Assembly (NCBI GenBank): GCA_025964775.1
Contig: JAOPYE010000010.1
Location: forward strand, 248,001-312,000
Direction of reading: 5' to 3'
Length of the DNA: 64,000 nt
DNA from: Marmoricola sp.
GTDB taxonomy: Bacteria; Actinomycetota; Actinomycetes; Propionibacteriales; Nocardioidaceae
Below the pieces are notes generated by a model. The model ran no database searches. It was given only the letters and a program-made list of their open reading frames with translations, and was not told where the DNA came from. The position numbers and the translations under genes are program-made. Numbering within the stretch: position 1 is the stretch's first letter; each line of letters begins with the position of its first letter. This document shows positions 1 through 10,066 of this stretch, one piece after another.

Positions 1-313
1 CGGTCGAGGCGATCACGCCGAGCGCACTGCCGTTCTTCCCGAAGAAGGAGAAGATCAGCCCGACGAAGAGGCCGAGCCAGAGTCCGGACATGGCACCCAG
101 GCCGGCGGCTCTGCCGTTGGTCAGTCGTCCGGTGATCCGTTCGACCTGCTTGAGCTCGGTCCCGACGATCATGCAATTCTGGACCGGAAAGTGGTTGTCG
201 GACAGGAAGTCGACGGCCTTCTGAGCCGCGCCGTACTCGTCGTAGACCGCCAGCGACTGGGGAAAGTCCAGGCTCAGCAGGTTCATCGCACGGGGATTCT
301 GGGAAGCGGGCAT
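1..313 (-). CDS. General stress protein (GSP17M type), 3' end outside window
   Basis: The frame reads left from an ATG at 313 for 104 codons and leaves the window without a stop, so the C-terminus is missing. The first 60 residues look like the GSP17M/YflT-type domain found in actinobacterial general stress proteins (LDFPQSLAVYDEYGAAQ near residue 15, then a short beta strand CMIVGTEL). They are followed by a glycine-rich hydrophobic segment (AAGLGAMSGLWLGLFVGL) that could insert in or lie on a membrane. The family is poorly characterised; the stress role is by name only. The frame was read directly from the sequence because the gene is truncated by the window edge. Confidence 0.7.
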   Translation of the reverse strand, partial: MPASQNPRAMNLLSLDFPQSLAVYDEYGAAQKAVDFLSDNHFPVQNCMIVGTELKQVERITGRLTNGRAAGLGAMSGLWLGLFVGLIFSFFGKNGSALGVIAST

Positions 314-343
314 GGATCCATTGTGCTCCTGGGGGTGCAGCGC

Positions 344-949
344 TCAACCGTTGAGCAGGTCCTCGAAGTCACCCATCGCGGCCAGGTCACGGTCGAATTG
401 GTCGAGATGCCCGGCCCTCGCGCGCGCGAAGACCAGTGCTGCCAGCTCGCCGGCGGCGCGCTGGACCCGGCCCTGGAGCGAGGTGGAACCGAAGTCCTCG
501 CTTGCGGCGAAGACAGCGGTCGGTACGACGACCGCGTGCAGGTAGGAGAAGAGCGGGCGCAACGCGTGCTCGAGGACCAGGCTGTGCCGGGGAGTGCCCG
601 CCGTCGCGGCCACCAGCACCGGGGTCCCGTCGAGCGCGCCGTTCTCGAGCACGTCGAAGAAGGTCTTGAACAACCCGCTGTACGACGCGCTGAAGACCGG
701 TGTCACGGCGATCACGCCGTCGGCCTCCGCGACGACCTTCAGCGCCGCCGCCAGGTCGCCCTTCGCGAAACCGGTGAGCAGGTGATCGGTGAGGGCGTGG
801 GCGAGTGGCCGCAGCTCGACCACCTCGATCCGCACCTCCTGGCCGCGTTGGGCCAGCGCTGTCGCGGTGGCGTCGGACAGGAGGTCGGCGAGGAGTCGCG
901 TGGACGAGGGGTCGCTGAGCCCTGCTGTGACGACGGCGATGGTCTTCAC
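344..949 (-). CDS. NADPH-dependent FMN reductase, CE1759 family
   Basis: A 201-residue flavodoxin-like protein. The N-terminus (MKTIAVVTAGLSDPSSTRLL) is the first beta strand and FMN phosphate loop, and TPVFSASYSGLFKTFFD around residue 84 is the second FMN loop of the SsuE/FMN_red group. Expected role: use NADPH to make reduced FMN for the monooxygenase encoded just upstream. The start is a GTG at 949 that overlaps the stop of the preceding gene by four bases (GTGA), which indicates translational coupling. CE1758/CE1759 is the Corynebacterium efficiens pair after which the two families are named; the natural substrate of the pair is unknown. Confidence 0.88.
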   Translation of the reverse strand: MKTIAVVTAGLSDPSSTRLLADLLSDATATALAQRGQEVRIEVVELRPLAHALTDHLLTGFAKGDLAAALKVVAEADGVIAVTPVFSASYSGLFKTFFDVLENGALDGTPVLVAATAGTPRHSLVLEHALRPLFSYLHAVVVPTAVFAASEDFGSTSLQGRVQRAAGELAALVFARARAGHLDQFDRDLAAMGDFEDLLNG

Positions 950-1998
950 AGCGAACTCCGTTCAGACGTCTCGGCAAGCTCGACGACCGGGGCGTCGTGG
1001 GTGCGCAGCTCGGCGACGACCTCACCGAGCAGGTCGAGCTGGTGCAGCACCGTGTCCAACGGCAGGCCTGAGTGGTCCACGAGGAACAGCTGACGCTGGT
1101 AGTTGCCGGCGTACTCCTTGAAGCCGAGCGTCTTCTCGACCACCTCGGCCGGCGATCCTACGGTCAACGGCGTCGTGGCCATGTACTCCTCGAGCGACGG
1201 GCCGTGCCCGTAGACGGGGGCGACGTCGAAGTAGGGGCGGAACTCGCGGATCGCGTCCTGGCTGTTCTTCGCCATGTAGACCTGTCCGCCGAGGCCGACG
1301 ATCGCGTCCTCGGCCCTGCCGTGGCCGTAGTGCTCGAACCGGCTGCGGTAGAGGTCGACCATCCTCGCGGTGTGCTCGGCCGGCCAGAAGATGTGGTTGG
1401 AGAAGAACCCGTCGCCGTAGTAGGCGGCCTGCTCCGCGATCTCCGGGCTGCGGATCGAGCCGTGCCAGACGAAGGGCGGGGTGCCGTCCAGCGGCCGCGG
1501 GGTGGAGGTGAAGCCCTGCAACGGCGTACGGAACTTTCCCTGCCAGTCGACGTTCTCCTCGCGCCACAACCGGTGCAGGAGCGCGTAGTTCTCGATCGCC
1601 AGGGCGATGCCCTCGCGGATGTCACGACCGAACCACGGGTAGACCGGCCCGGTGTTGCCGCGGCCGAGCATCAGGTCCATCCGACCGTCGGCCAGGTGCT
1701 GCAGGTAGGCGTAGTCCTCGGCGATCCGGACGGGGTCGTTGGTGGTGATCAACGTGGTCGAGGTGGAGAGCTTGATGCGGTCGGTCTTCGCAGCGATGTG
1801 CGCGAGCAGGACCGGCGGACTGGCCGGGGCGGCGAACGGCGGATTGTGGTGCTCGCCGGTCGCGAAGACGTCGAGCCCGACCTCTTCGGCCTTCATCGCG
1901 ATCGCCACTGTGTTCTTGATCCGCTCGTGCTCAGTCGGCGTGCGACCGGTCGTCGGATCCGTCGTGACATCACCCACGGTGAAGATCCCGTACTCCAT
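946..1998 (-). CDS. LLM class flavin-dependent oxidoreductase, CE1758 family
   Basis: A 350-residue luciferase-like (TIM barrel) monooxygenase: N-terminal MEYGIFTVGD strand, FATGEHHNPPFAAPASPP around residue 46, and the family's GRGNTGPVYPWFGRD segment. It would oxidise an unidentified substrate with O2 and reduced FMN delivered by the coupled reductase downstream. An in-frame TTG precedes the ATG by one codon, but an AGGAGG at 2004-2009 sits five bases from the ATG at 1998, which decides the start. The C-terminus ends in a short tail (VVELAETSERSSL) that overlaps the reductase gene. A 10-bp palindrome lies about 16 bases upstream. Confidence 0.9.
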   Translation of the reverse strand: MEYGIFTVGDVTTDPTTGRTPTEHERIKNTVAIAMKAEEVGLDVFATGEHHNPPFAAPASPPVLLAHIAAKTDRIKLSTSTTLITTNDPVRIAEDYAYLQHLADGRMDLMLGRGNTGPVYPWFGRDIREGIALAIENYALLHRLWREENVDWQGKFRTPLQGFTSTPRPLDGTPPFVWHGSIRSPEIAEQAAYYGDGFFSNHIFWPAEHTARMVDLYRSRFEHYGHGRAEDAIVGLGGQVYMAKNSQDAIREFRPYFDVAPVYGHGPSLEEYMATTPLTVGSPAEVVEKTLGFKEYAGNYQRQLFLVDHSGLPLDTVLHQLDLLGEVVAELRTHDAPVVELAETSERSSL

Positions 1999-2014
1999 CA
2001 AGGCCTCCTGTAGT

Positions 2015-2024
2015 TAGTTAACTA
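2015..2024. promoter_or_regulatory. Palindrome TAGTTAACTA upstream of the flavoprotein pair
   Basis: A perfect 10-bp palindrome, AT-rich in a very GC-rich setting, directly upstream of the ribosome binding site of the LLM monooxygenase gene. Its place suggests a repressor operator of MarR-like size. No regulator gene is adjacent, so the cognate protein is unknown. Confidence 0.35.
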
Positions 2025-2093
2025 TTCAACCACAAGCCGTTCGGGTGCATTCCCGGCGCGTAACCGGCATCCTCCCGGAATCGTTGAGACACC

Positions 2094-3908
2094 GTGCGCC
2101 GACCCTCAACCCGCCGTCTGACAGCCCTTGCCGTGGTCGCCCTGGCGGCAGGATCGCTCGGAGCTCTCGGGCCCGGATCCTCGATCGCGACAGCAGACCC
2201 CGGCTACTCGGTGCAGACCCTGCACTTCAAGGTGAGCGTCGGTCCGACCCTGTCGAAGACCTGCGACATCATCGGTGACCTCTACCTGCCCAACACGGCC
2301 ACCAGCACCACCCGGGTGCCGGCGATCCTGACCACGAACGGCTTCGGCGGCTCGAAGAACGACCAGGCCGGCATCGGCAAGGCCTTCGCGCTGCGTGGTT
2401 ACGCGGTGCTGTCCTACTCGGGTCTCGGGTTCGGCGGCTCGACCTGCCAGATCACCCTCGACGACCCCACGTACGACGGCGTGGCCGGCTCGCAGTTGGT
2501 CAGCTACCTCGGCGGCGCGGGTGGCATCGCCTACACCGACGCGGCGCACACCACTCCTGCGCCGATCCTCAACGTGATCAAGCTCGACGGCGTGGACGAC
2601 CCCCGCGTCGGCATGATCGGCGGCTCGTACGGCGGTCAGATCCAGTTCGCCGTCGCCGGGGTCGACCCGCGGGTCGACACCATCATCCCGATCATCACCT
2701 GGAACGACCTGTCCTACGCGCTCGCACCGAACAACACCGACCAGACCAGCGGCGTCTCCACCTCGAACTCGGGAGCGACCAAGCTGACCTGGGGCCTGTT
2801 GCTCACCGCGGACGGTCTGGTGAGCGGCCTCCAGGGCGCCCAGGCCGATCCGGCCCGACTGTTCCCGTGCCCGAACTTCGCGACCTTCGTCTGCCCGGCC
2901 CTGGTCAACGCCGGCGTGCTCGGCTTCATGGACCCTGCGTCGGTCGCTGCCCTGCGCCACGCCTCCGTGTCGTCGTACATGTCCCACATCACGATCCCGA
3001 CGCTGCTGCTGCAGGGCGAGACCGACACCCTGTTCAACCTCAACGAGGGCATCGCCAACTACCAGGCGCTCAAGGCCCAGGGCACCCCGGTGAAGATGAT
3101 CTGGCAGTCGTGGGGCCACTCGGGATCGCCCGCGCCCGGCGAGATCGACCTGACCAACCCCGACCCGTCCACCCAGTACGAGACCGGCAGGATCCTCGAC
3201 TGGTTCGACCACTACCTCAAGGACAGCCAGGTCGGAACGGGTCCGGAGTTCGCCTACTTCCGCAACTGGGTCAGCTACACCGGCAACGCCGCTCCGGCGT
3301 ACGCGACGTCGGACACCTTCCCCGTCGGAACGAACCAGAACTACTTCCTGTCCGCGGGCAAGTCGCTGGTCTCCTCGCCGACCGGGATCGCGAAGAGCAC
3401 CCAGGTCTTCGTCAACCCTCCGGCCGGTGCGCCGCTCGAGTACGCCTATCTGGACGCTCTGCCTGTGTTCCAGCCCAACCAGGCCGAAGTCGACTGGGCG
3501 GGCACCTACGCCGACTGGCTGACCCCTGCACTCACCCACCAGGTCGACGTCGCCGGATCACCGAAGGTCACCCTTCAGGTCTGCGCACCGGTCGCGGCAT
3601 TGACCCAGGCACTGGGCGAAACCGGCCAGCTGGTCGTGTTCATCCGGATCCAGGACGTCACGCCCGACGGTCAGGGTCACGACATCAACTACCTGACCGC
3701 GCCGGTACGGCTCGCCGACGCGACCAAGCCGTTCACGGTCACGCTTCCCGCGTTCGTGCACCGCTTCCCTGCCGGCGACAAGATCAGGCTGGTCGTCTCC
3801 GGCAGCTCACTGAACTACCGCGGGGGCCTTGTCTCCCAGACGGTGACCATCAGCACCGGCAGCGCCGCCCAGGTCCTGAGCCTGCCGGTCGTCAACCAGG
3901 GGTCGTGA
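2094..3908 (+). CDS. Secreted CocE/S15-family serine hydrolase
   Basis: 604 residues. A Tat- or Sec-like signal peptide (MRRPSTRRLTALAVVALAAG) ends near residue 34 (SIATA-DP), so the enzyme is exported. The alpha/beta hydrolase core has the nucleophile in GGSYGG (Ser178), a likely acid in GETDTLF (Asp311) and the histidine in SWGHSG (His342). The C-terminal 200 residues are the beta-rich X-Pro dipeptidyl-peptidase C domain (FAYFRNWVSY onward). This family cleaves acyl or X-Pro bonds; substrate cannot be told from sequence. The start is a GTG with no strong ribosome binding site. Its last 102 bases overlap the 3' end of the convergent MMPL gene. Confidence 0.85.
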   Translation: MRRPSTRRLTALAVVALAAGSLGALGPGSSIATADPGYSVQTLHFKVSVGPTLSKTCDIIGDLYLPNTATSTTRVPAILTTNGFGGSKNDQAGIGKAFALRGYAVLSYSGLGFGGSTCQITLDDPTYDGVAGSQLVSYLGGAGGIAYTDAAHTTPAPILNVIKLDGVDDPRVGMIGGSYGGQIQFAVAGVDPRVDTIIPIITWNDLSYALAPNNTDQTSGVSTSNSGATKLTWGLLLTADGLVSGLQGAQADPARLFPCPNFATFVCPALVNAGVLGFMDPASVAALRHASVSSYMSHITIPTLLLQGETDTLFNLNEGIANYQALKAQGTPVKMIWQSWGHSGSPAPGEIDLTNPDPSTQYETGRILDWFDHYLKDSQVGTGPEFAYFRNWVSYTGNAAPAYATSDTFPVGTNQNYFLSAGKSLVSSPTGIAKSTQVFVNPPAGAPLEYAYLDALPVFQPNQAEVDWAGTYADWLTPALTHQVDVAGSPKVTLQVCAPVAALTQALGETGQLVVFIRIQDVTPDGQGHDINYLTAPVRLADATKPFTVTLPAFVHRFPAGDKIRLVVSGSSLNYRGGLVSQTVTISTGSAAQVLSLPVVNQGS

Positions 3909-6068
3909 TGGACTGCTTCCGTCTTCACGGATCCCGTACCGCTCCCAGAACCGGCGCATCGGTGCGGGTGCCCACCAATTCCATCTGCCGAGCAGCTTCA
4001 TCGTCGCGGGAACGAGCAGCGCGCGGACAATGGTTGCGTCGACGAGGAGCGCCACCAGCATGCCGACGCCGATCATCTTCATGAACACGATCCCGCTGGT
4101 GGAGAAGCCGCCGATGACCACGGCCAGCAGCAGCGCGGCCGAGGTGATGATCCGCCCCGTCTTCTGAACCCCCACCGCAACAGCAGCGGCGTTGCGGTCG
4201 TTGGGGCTCAGGTCAGCTTGTGCGGAGCGGTCCCACTGCTCGCGCACGCGGCTGAGCAGGAAGACCTCGTAGTCCATCGACAGGCCGACCAGGATCGCGA
4301 GCATGAAGATGGGCTGGGTGGCGTCGAGGAACCCGGTCGAGGTGTAGCCGAGGAAGCCCTGCAGGTGGCCCTGCGCGAAGATCCAGGTGATCACGCCGAA
4401 CGAGGCACTGATCGAGAGCAGGTTCATCACGACCGCCTTCAGGGGCAGCACGAGCGATCCGAACGCCAGGAACAGCAGCACCAGCATCACCGCCACGATG
4501 ATCCCGCCCATCCAGGGCAGGTGGTGCTTGATCGAGGCGAGCAGGTCGACGGTGTTGGCCGAGAGGCCACCGATCAGGACGTGATCGCCCCCGGGGCCAC
4601 CGATGGCGCGCAGGTCCTGGACGATCGTCCGCGATGCCGTCGTCTGGCTGTTGCCCGACCAGGTGGCACGCAGCAGGGTGTCGCCGTGCTGCTGGTCGAC
4701 CGTGCGCACATCGAGGACGCCGGGCACCTGCCTCGCCGCGGCCGTGTAGGCCGTGACGGCTGCCGGATCCGTGCTGGGCAGCAGCAGGTTCGCCGTCGAC
4801 TTCTCCTGGCCGAACTCGGTGTTGAGCTTGACCGCGGCGACGTGTGCCGGCTGGCTCGGAGGAAGTACCCGGTAGTCGACCGAGCCCCACCTGACGCCGA
4901 GGAACGGGGACCCGACCAGGAGCAGGAAGCCGACGATGACCACGATGACGATCGCCGGGCGGGCCATCACGGCATGCGCCAGGCGGGCCCAGGCGCCGTG
5001 GTCACCATCGACCGCGACCGGCTTGCCGCGCCGCCACGGCAGCCGGCCTGCGTCGATCCGGCGGCCGAGCAGCAGCAGCACCGCAGGCAGCACCGTCAGG
5101 GCAGTGGCGACGCCGACCAGGACGGCCGTGACGCCGCCGTACCCGAGGCTGCGCAGGAAGTTCTGCGGGAAGACCAGCAGCGCCGACATGGCTGCGGCCA
5201 CGGTGAAGCCAGAGAAGAGCACCGTGCGGCCTGCGGTCTGCATCGTGGTGGCCAGGGCCTTGCCCGGGGCGTGCGCGTCGTCCTCGGGCAGGCTCGCGAG
5301 CTCCTCGCGGTAACGGCTGATGATGAACAGCGCGTAGTCGATCGCCAGACCCATCCCCAGGAGCGAGATCACGTTGATCGAGAAGACCGAGACCTCGCCG
5401 AAGTTCGTGATGATCCGCACCAGCGCCAGGGCGCCGATGACCGAGACGCCGCCGACCATCACCGGCATCAGCGCCGCGACCAGGCTGCCGAAGATCAGCA
5501 GCGAGAGGATCAGGACCAGCGGGAGCGTGATCAGCTCGGACCGCTGGAGGTCGGAGGCCACCGTTTCGTTGACGCCCTTGTAGACCGCCCACGGCCCGGC
5601 GATGTCGGTCTCCAGGCCCTTCGCCTTCAAGGCCGGTTCGACGAGGTCGTTGCTGTCCGACTGCCTGGCCTGGTCGGCCCCGGCGAGGGAGATGAGCACC
5701 TGGACCGCGTGGTGGTCGGTGCTGATCATCGCGGGGTCCTTGGTCATCCACGGTGTCAGGACGGCGGTGGTGGTGCCCTTCGGGATGCGCGCGAGGGTCG
5801 TGCTGACAGCGGCCTTGAAGGCCGGGTCGTCGGCCGTCATCGTGGTGCTGCGGTAGAGCACCACCAGGTCGATGTTCTTGCTGCCGAAGACGGCCCGCTC
5901 CTGCGCGAGCTCCCGGGCCGAATCGCTGTTCTTGTCGTCGAATCCGCCCTTGCCGAGGTGGCCGAAGACGCCGATGCCGTAGCCGCCGGCGATCAGGACG
6001 GTGATGAACGCGGTTACCACGACGTAGCGGGCCCGGTGGATGAGGACCTGGGTCCAGCGATTCAACAT
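3807..6068 (-). CDS. MMPL/RND family transporter
   Basis: 753 residues with the duplicated MMPL architecture: TM1 (residues 13-33), a periplasmic domain to about 175, five clustered membrane segments, a second periplasmic domain and five more segments. The two conserved TM4 motifs with a membrane aspartate are visible: GLAIDYALFIISRYRE (about 240-255) and GLSMDYEVFLLSRVRE in the second half. It should export a lipid or hydrophobic drug using the proton gradient. The gene is divergent from a TetR regulator across a 31-bp palindrome. The last 30 or so residues (after YGIREDG) lie in the region antisense to the hydrolase gene and look unlike a conserved MMPL tail. Confidence 0.92.
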   Translation of the reverse strand: MLNRWTQVLIHRARYVVVTAFITVLIAGGYGIGVFGHLGKGGFDDKNSDSARELAQERAVFGSKNIDLVVLYRSTTMTADDPAFKAAVSTTLARIPKGTTTAVLTPWMTKDPAMISTDHHAVQVLISLAGADQARQSDSNDLVEPALKAKGLETDIAGPWAVYKGVNETVASDLQRSELITLPLVLILSLLIFGSLVAALMPVMVGGVSVIGALALVRIITNFGEVSVFSINVISLLGMGLAIDYALFIISRYREELASLPEDDAHAPGKALATTMQTAGRTVLFSGFTVAAAMSALLVFPQNFLRSLGYGGVTAVLVGVATALTVLPAVLLLLGRRIDAGRLPWRRGKPVAVDGDHGAWARLAHAVMARPAIVIVVIVGFLLLVGSPFLGVRWGSVDYRVLPPSQPAHVAAVKLNTEFGQEKSTANLLLPSTDPAAVTAYTAAARQVPGVLDVRTVDQQHGDTLLRATWSGNSQTTASRTIVQDLRAIGGPGGDHVLIGGLSANTVDLLASIKHHLPWMGGIIVAVMLVLLFLAFGSLVLPLKAVVMNLLSISASFGVITWIFAQGHLQGFLGYTSTGFLDATQPIFMLAILVGLSMDYEVFLLSRVREQWDRSAQADLSPNDRNAAAVAVGVQKTGRIITSAALLLAVVIGGFSTSGIVFMKMIGVGMLVALLVDATIVRALLVPATMKLLGRWNWWAPAPMRRFWERYGIREDGSSPSRPLVDDRQAQDLGGAAGADGHRLGDKAPAVVQ

Positions 6069-6106
6069 GATGGCTCCTGACGAGGTACCTGGAACGAAGC
6101 GAGGGG

Positions 6107-6137
6107 GTTTACACCGTTTACTGTAAACGGTGTAAAC
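6107..6137. promoter_or_regulatory. Perfect 31-bp palindromic operator between MMPL and TetR genes
   Basis: Arms GTTTACACCGTTTAC and GTAAACGGTGTAAAC flank a single central T at 6122, with no mismatch. Each arm also contains overlapping GTTTAC/GTAAAC half-sites, so two TetR dimers could bind. It lies 38 bases upstream of the MMPL start and 35 bases upstream of the TetR start and overlaps the likely promoters of both. This is the usual layout for a TetR repressor controlling itself and an efflux gene. Confidence 0.85.
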
Positions 6138-6172
6138 TACGATCTGTCAAGTCAGTTCCCCGAAAGGCCCCG

Positions 6173-6910
6173 ATGACCACACAGACGCTCAGCCGGCAGC
6201 AGAGCCACGCCGCGATGGTCTCCCGCATCGTCACCGCGGCCCGCACGCTGCTCGTCAACCGCGGCGAGGTCACGCTGCGCGCCGTGGCCCGCGAGCTGGG
6301 CATGACCGCGCCCGCGCTGTACCGGTACGCAGCCAGCCACGAGGACCTGGTGCGGATGATCGCGATCGCGATCGACGGGGACGTCGCGGACCGGATCGCC
6401 CAGGCGGCCGACCGTCAGGACCCGGCCGATCCGGCAGCACGGCTGATCGCTGCGTGCGTCGGGTTCCGCCGGTGGGCGCTGGACAACCGGGAAGAGTTCG
6501 CGCTGGTCTTCACCAACGTCGACGTCGACTGCCTCAAGGAGTACGACGATTCCTGCGGGATGGTGTTCTTCGGGCTGCTGTTCGCGCTCTGGCAGGACCG
6601 CCAGTTCCCGGTGCCCGCTCTCGATGACCTCGACCCCGGCCTGGCCGAGATCCTGCGGCACCCGGACGCGCCGGTCGATCTCGACGTCCTGCCGGAGGAC
6701 CTGCACGGCCTGGTCTGGCTGATGCAGCGCGGCTGGTCACGTCTCTACGGCACGGTCACCCTCGAGGTGTTCTGCCACGTCGACCAGCGGATCGTCTCGG
6801 AGGCGCACCTGTTCCGAGCGATGATCGAGGACCAGGCCGGTCCGCTCGGCCTGACCGAAGACCTCCCGCGGTTGCAGGTCCTGATCGACGGCCTGCTCGC
6901 ACGCCCCTAG
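6173..6910 (+). CDS. TetR/AcrR family regulator of the MMPL exporter
   Basis: 245 residues. The N-terminal TetR DNA-binding domain covers residues 13-60, with the recognition helix region TLRAVARELGMTAPALYRYAASHEDL. The C-terminal part (WHG-type TetR_C) would bind the ligand. The ATG at 6173 follows a GAAAGG ribosome binding site. It is divergent from the MMPL gene and reads over the palindrome at 6107-6137, so autoregulation and repression of the exporter are likely; this is inference from layout. Its stop overlaps the stop of the convergent VOC gene in a CTAG. Confidence 0.9.
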   Translation: MTTQTLSRQQSHAAMVSRIVTAARTLLVNRGEVTLRAVARELGMTAPALYRYAASHEDLVRMIAIAIDGDVADRIAQAADRQDPADPAARLIAACVGFRRWALDNREEFALVFTNVDVDCLKEYDDSCGMVFFGLLFALWQDRQFPVPALDDLDPGLAEILRHPDAPVDLDVLPEDLHGLVWLMQRGWSRLYGTVTLEVFCHVDQRIVSEAHLFRAMIEDQAGPLGLTEDLPRLQVLIDGLLARP

Positions 6911-7287
6911 CTACGGGCCTGCCACAGCCCCATCAGGTTGCCCTCGACGTCCTTGAAGTACGCCGCGTACCCCATCTCCCCGACGTTCTGGCGGCCGAGG
7001 ATCTTGGTCCCGCCCAGCGACTCGATCTTGGCCAGGGCCTCGTCGATGTCGTCGACGTCGATCGTGATGACCGGTCGATCGGTCGGCGACTCACGCTTCA
7101 GCATGCCGCCACCGATGAACCCGGCTTCCGCCGGCCGGCCGTCCTCGGCACTCGGACCGGTCTGCACGATCGTGTAGTGCATCTCGGGGATCTCCATGAC
7201 GTTCCAGCCGAAGGCCTCCGCATAGAACCTGCGGGCCCGGTCCCCGTCGTCGAAGGGGATCTCGAAGTGCACGACGCGTCCAGTCAT
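6907..7287 (-). CDS. VOC family (glyoxalase/bleomycin-resistance fold) protein
   Basis: 126 residues from MTGRVVHFEIPFDDGDRAR, a single-domain vicinal oxygen chelate protein. The betaalphabetabetabeta halves are recognisable: HFEIPFDD with FYAEAFGWNV, and the second half VITIDVDDIDEALAKIESLGG ending in DVEGNLMGLWQ. The metal-type positions are only partly present, so it may be a non-enzymatic or divergent member. The frame is open further upstream, but the ATG at 7287 is where family similarity begins. No partner gene suggests its substrate. Confidence 0.8.
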   Translation of the reverse strand: MTGRVVHFEIPFDDGDRARRFYAEAFGWNVMEIPEMHYTIVQTGPSAEDGRPAEAGFIGGGMLKRESPTDRPVITIDVDDIDEALAKIESLGGTKILGRQNVGEMGYAAYFKDVEGNLMGLWQARS

Positions 7288-7320
7288 GGCGACAGAGTAG
7301 CCCGGCGCTCGGTGCGGGGA

Positions 7321-7377
7321 ACATGCACAGCCCCTGCTTATGGGCCATCTCTCCACCATGGGTTCGGTTGTGCATGT
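7321..7377. repeat. Inverted repeat ACATGCACA / TGTGCATGT upstream of the DUF559 gene
   Basis: ACATGCACA at 7321-7329 is the reverse complement of TGTGCATGT at 7369-7377; 39 bases separate them. A third copy, ACATGCACAA, lies at 8257-8266 near the 3' end of the following gene, so related repeats bracket the gene. The spacing could allow regulator binding, or the repeats could mark the ends of a transferred unit. Confidence 0.5.
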
Positions 7378-7408
7378 CGGTCGTTGCACTACCGGCGACG
7401 TTGGGCAG

Positions 7409-8296
7409 ATGAGAGTCGAGGAAGCCCTCGTACGTCTGGGCGGAATGGCAACCCACAAGTCGCTCCGTCGGCTGGTGACGGCTCGGTCGCTACGCAAGGC
7501 GGTCGAGGACGAGCGAGTCGTCCGTGATGGTCGCGGCCGCTACTCCCTGCGCTCCGTGGACGACGCGATCCATGCCGCGAACGCGCTCGCCGGCACTGTT
7601 TCGCACTCGAGTGCAGCCCATCTCTGGGGCTGGGAGCTCAAGACTCCGCCCGATCGTCCGCACGTGACTGTGCCGCGGAATCGCAAGGTCGACCCCCGCC
7701 GCCGCCGAAGCGCACACGTCCACTGGGCCGACATCTCCGCAGGTGACGTCCGAGCGCCGGGGATGACGTCGCCGATGCGCACCCTGACCGACTGTCTGAC
7801 CACTCTCCCTTTCGATGCCGCTCTCGCCGTTGCCGACTCCGCACTCCGTCACGAGGCGGTGACTGCAGCGTCACTCGTCGCGGCTACCACTGGGTTGCGC
7901 GGCCCCGGTTCCGGCGCAGCAAGGAGAGTCGCCAGACTCGCCAACGGCCTGGCGGCAAACCCGTTCGAATCAGTCCTCAGGGCCACGGTCCTCGATATTC
8001 CGGGCCTCAGCGTGGTGCCGCAGTCCTGGATCATCGATACCGGGCTCGAGGTCCGACCAGATCTAGTCGACGCTGACCTGCGCCTTGTCCTTGAGGCCGA
8101 CTCGCACACCTGGCACAGCAGCCGCGAAGCACTGCGCCGCGATTGCCGCAGGTACAACGCACTGGTCCTTCGTGGATGGACAGTGCTGCGGTTCACCTGG
8201 GAAGACGTCATGTTCAACCCGCACTACGTCTGCGGAGACGTCACACGTTTCGTGCAACATGCACAACGCTCATCAAGACGGCGAAGAGTGCCTTGA
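7409..8296 (+). CDS. AbiEi-like HTH plus DUF559 (VSR-fold endonuclease-like) protein
   Basis: 295 residues from MRVEEALVRLGGMATHKSL. Residues 1-50 resemble the winged-helix domain of AbiEi-type antitoxins (RVVRDGRGRYSL). The C-terminus has the DUF559/VSR-like restriction-endonuclease fold pattern: RPDLVDADLRLVLEADSH, then RDCRRYNALVLRGWTVLRFTWEDV. Acidic residues in DLVDAD and LEAD could bind metal. Such proteins are common as solitary genes in Nocardioides-type genomes; no AbiEii toxin partner is adjacent. An alternative upstream ATG (7340) would place the start before an inverted repeat and is less likely. Function is unproven. Confidence 0.75.
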   Translation: MRVEEALVRLGGMATHKSLRRLVTARSLRKAVEDERVVRDGRGRYSLRSVDDAIHAANALAGTVSHSSAAHLWGWELKTPPDRPHVTVPRNRKVDPRRRRSAHVHWADISAGDVRAPGMTSPMRTLTDCLTTLPFDAALAVADSALRHEAVTAASLVAATTGLRGPGSGAARRVARLANGLAANPFESVLRATVLDIPGLSVVPQSWIIDTGLEVRPDLVDADLRLVLEADSHTWHSSREALRRDCRRYNALVLRGWTVLRFTWEDVMFNPHYVCGDVTRFVQHAQRSSRRRRVP

Positions 8297-8320
8297 ACCG
8301 CAGTTCAGCATGTTCGTCGG

Positions 8321-9973
<1,653 letters not shown>

Positions 9974-10054
9974 CGACTGCACCCATCCAGCCAGCGTGAC
10001 ATCTCGGTCATATGTCCTACAAGAGACAGATCCTGTGGGTGTCCTCACATCCGT

Positions 10055-10060
10055 TAGGGT
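10055..10060 (+). promoter_or_regulatory. -10 element TAGGGT of a leaderless start
   Basis: TAGGGT followed by six bases (TTCGCC) and the ATG at 10067. No ribosome binding site is present. The same spacing recurs before several genes in this window, so transcription probably starts at the ATG. Confidence 0.5.
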
Positions 10061-10066
10061 TTCGCC

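Noticed and set aside
4218..6080. 620-codon frame antisense to the MMPL gene
   Set aside because: No hydrophobic or domain pattern; it mirrors the MMPL gene.
7340..7408. Upstream start for the AbiEi/DUF559 gene
   Set aside because: The 23 extra residues overlap the inverted repeat and show no fold; MRVEEALVRLGG begins the winged-helix domain.
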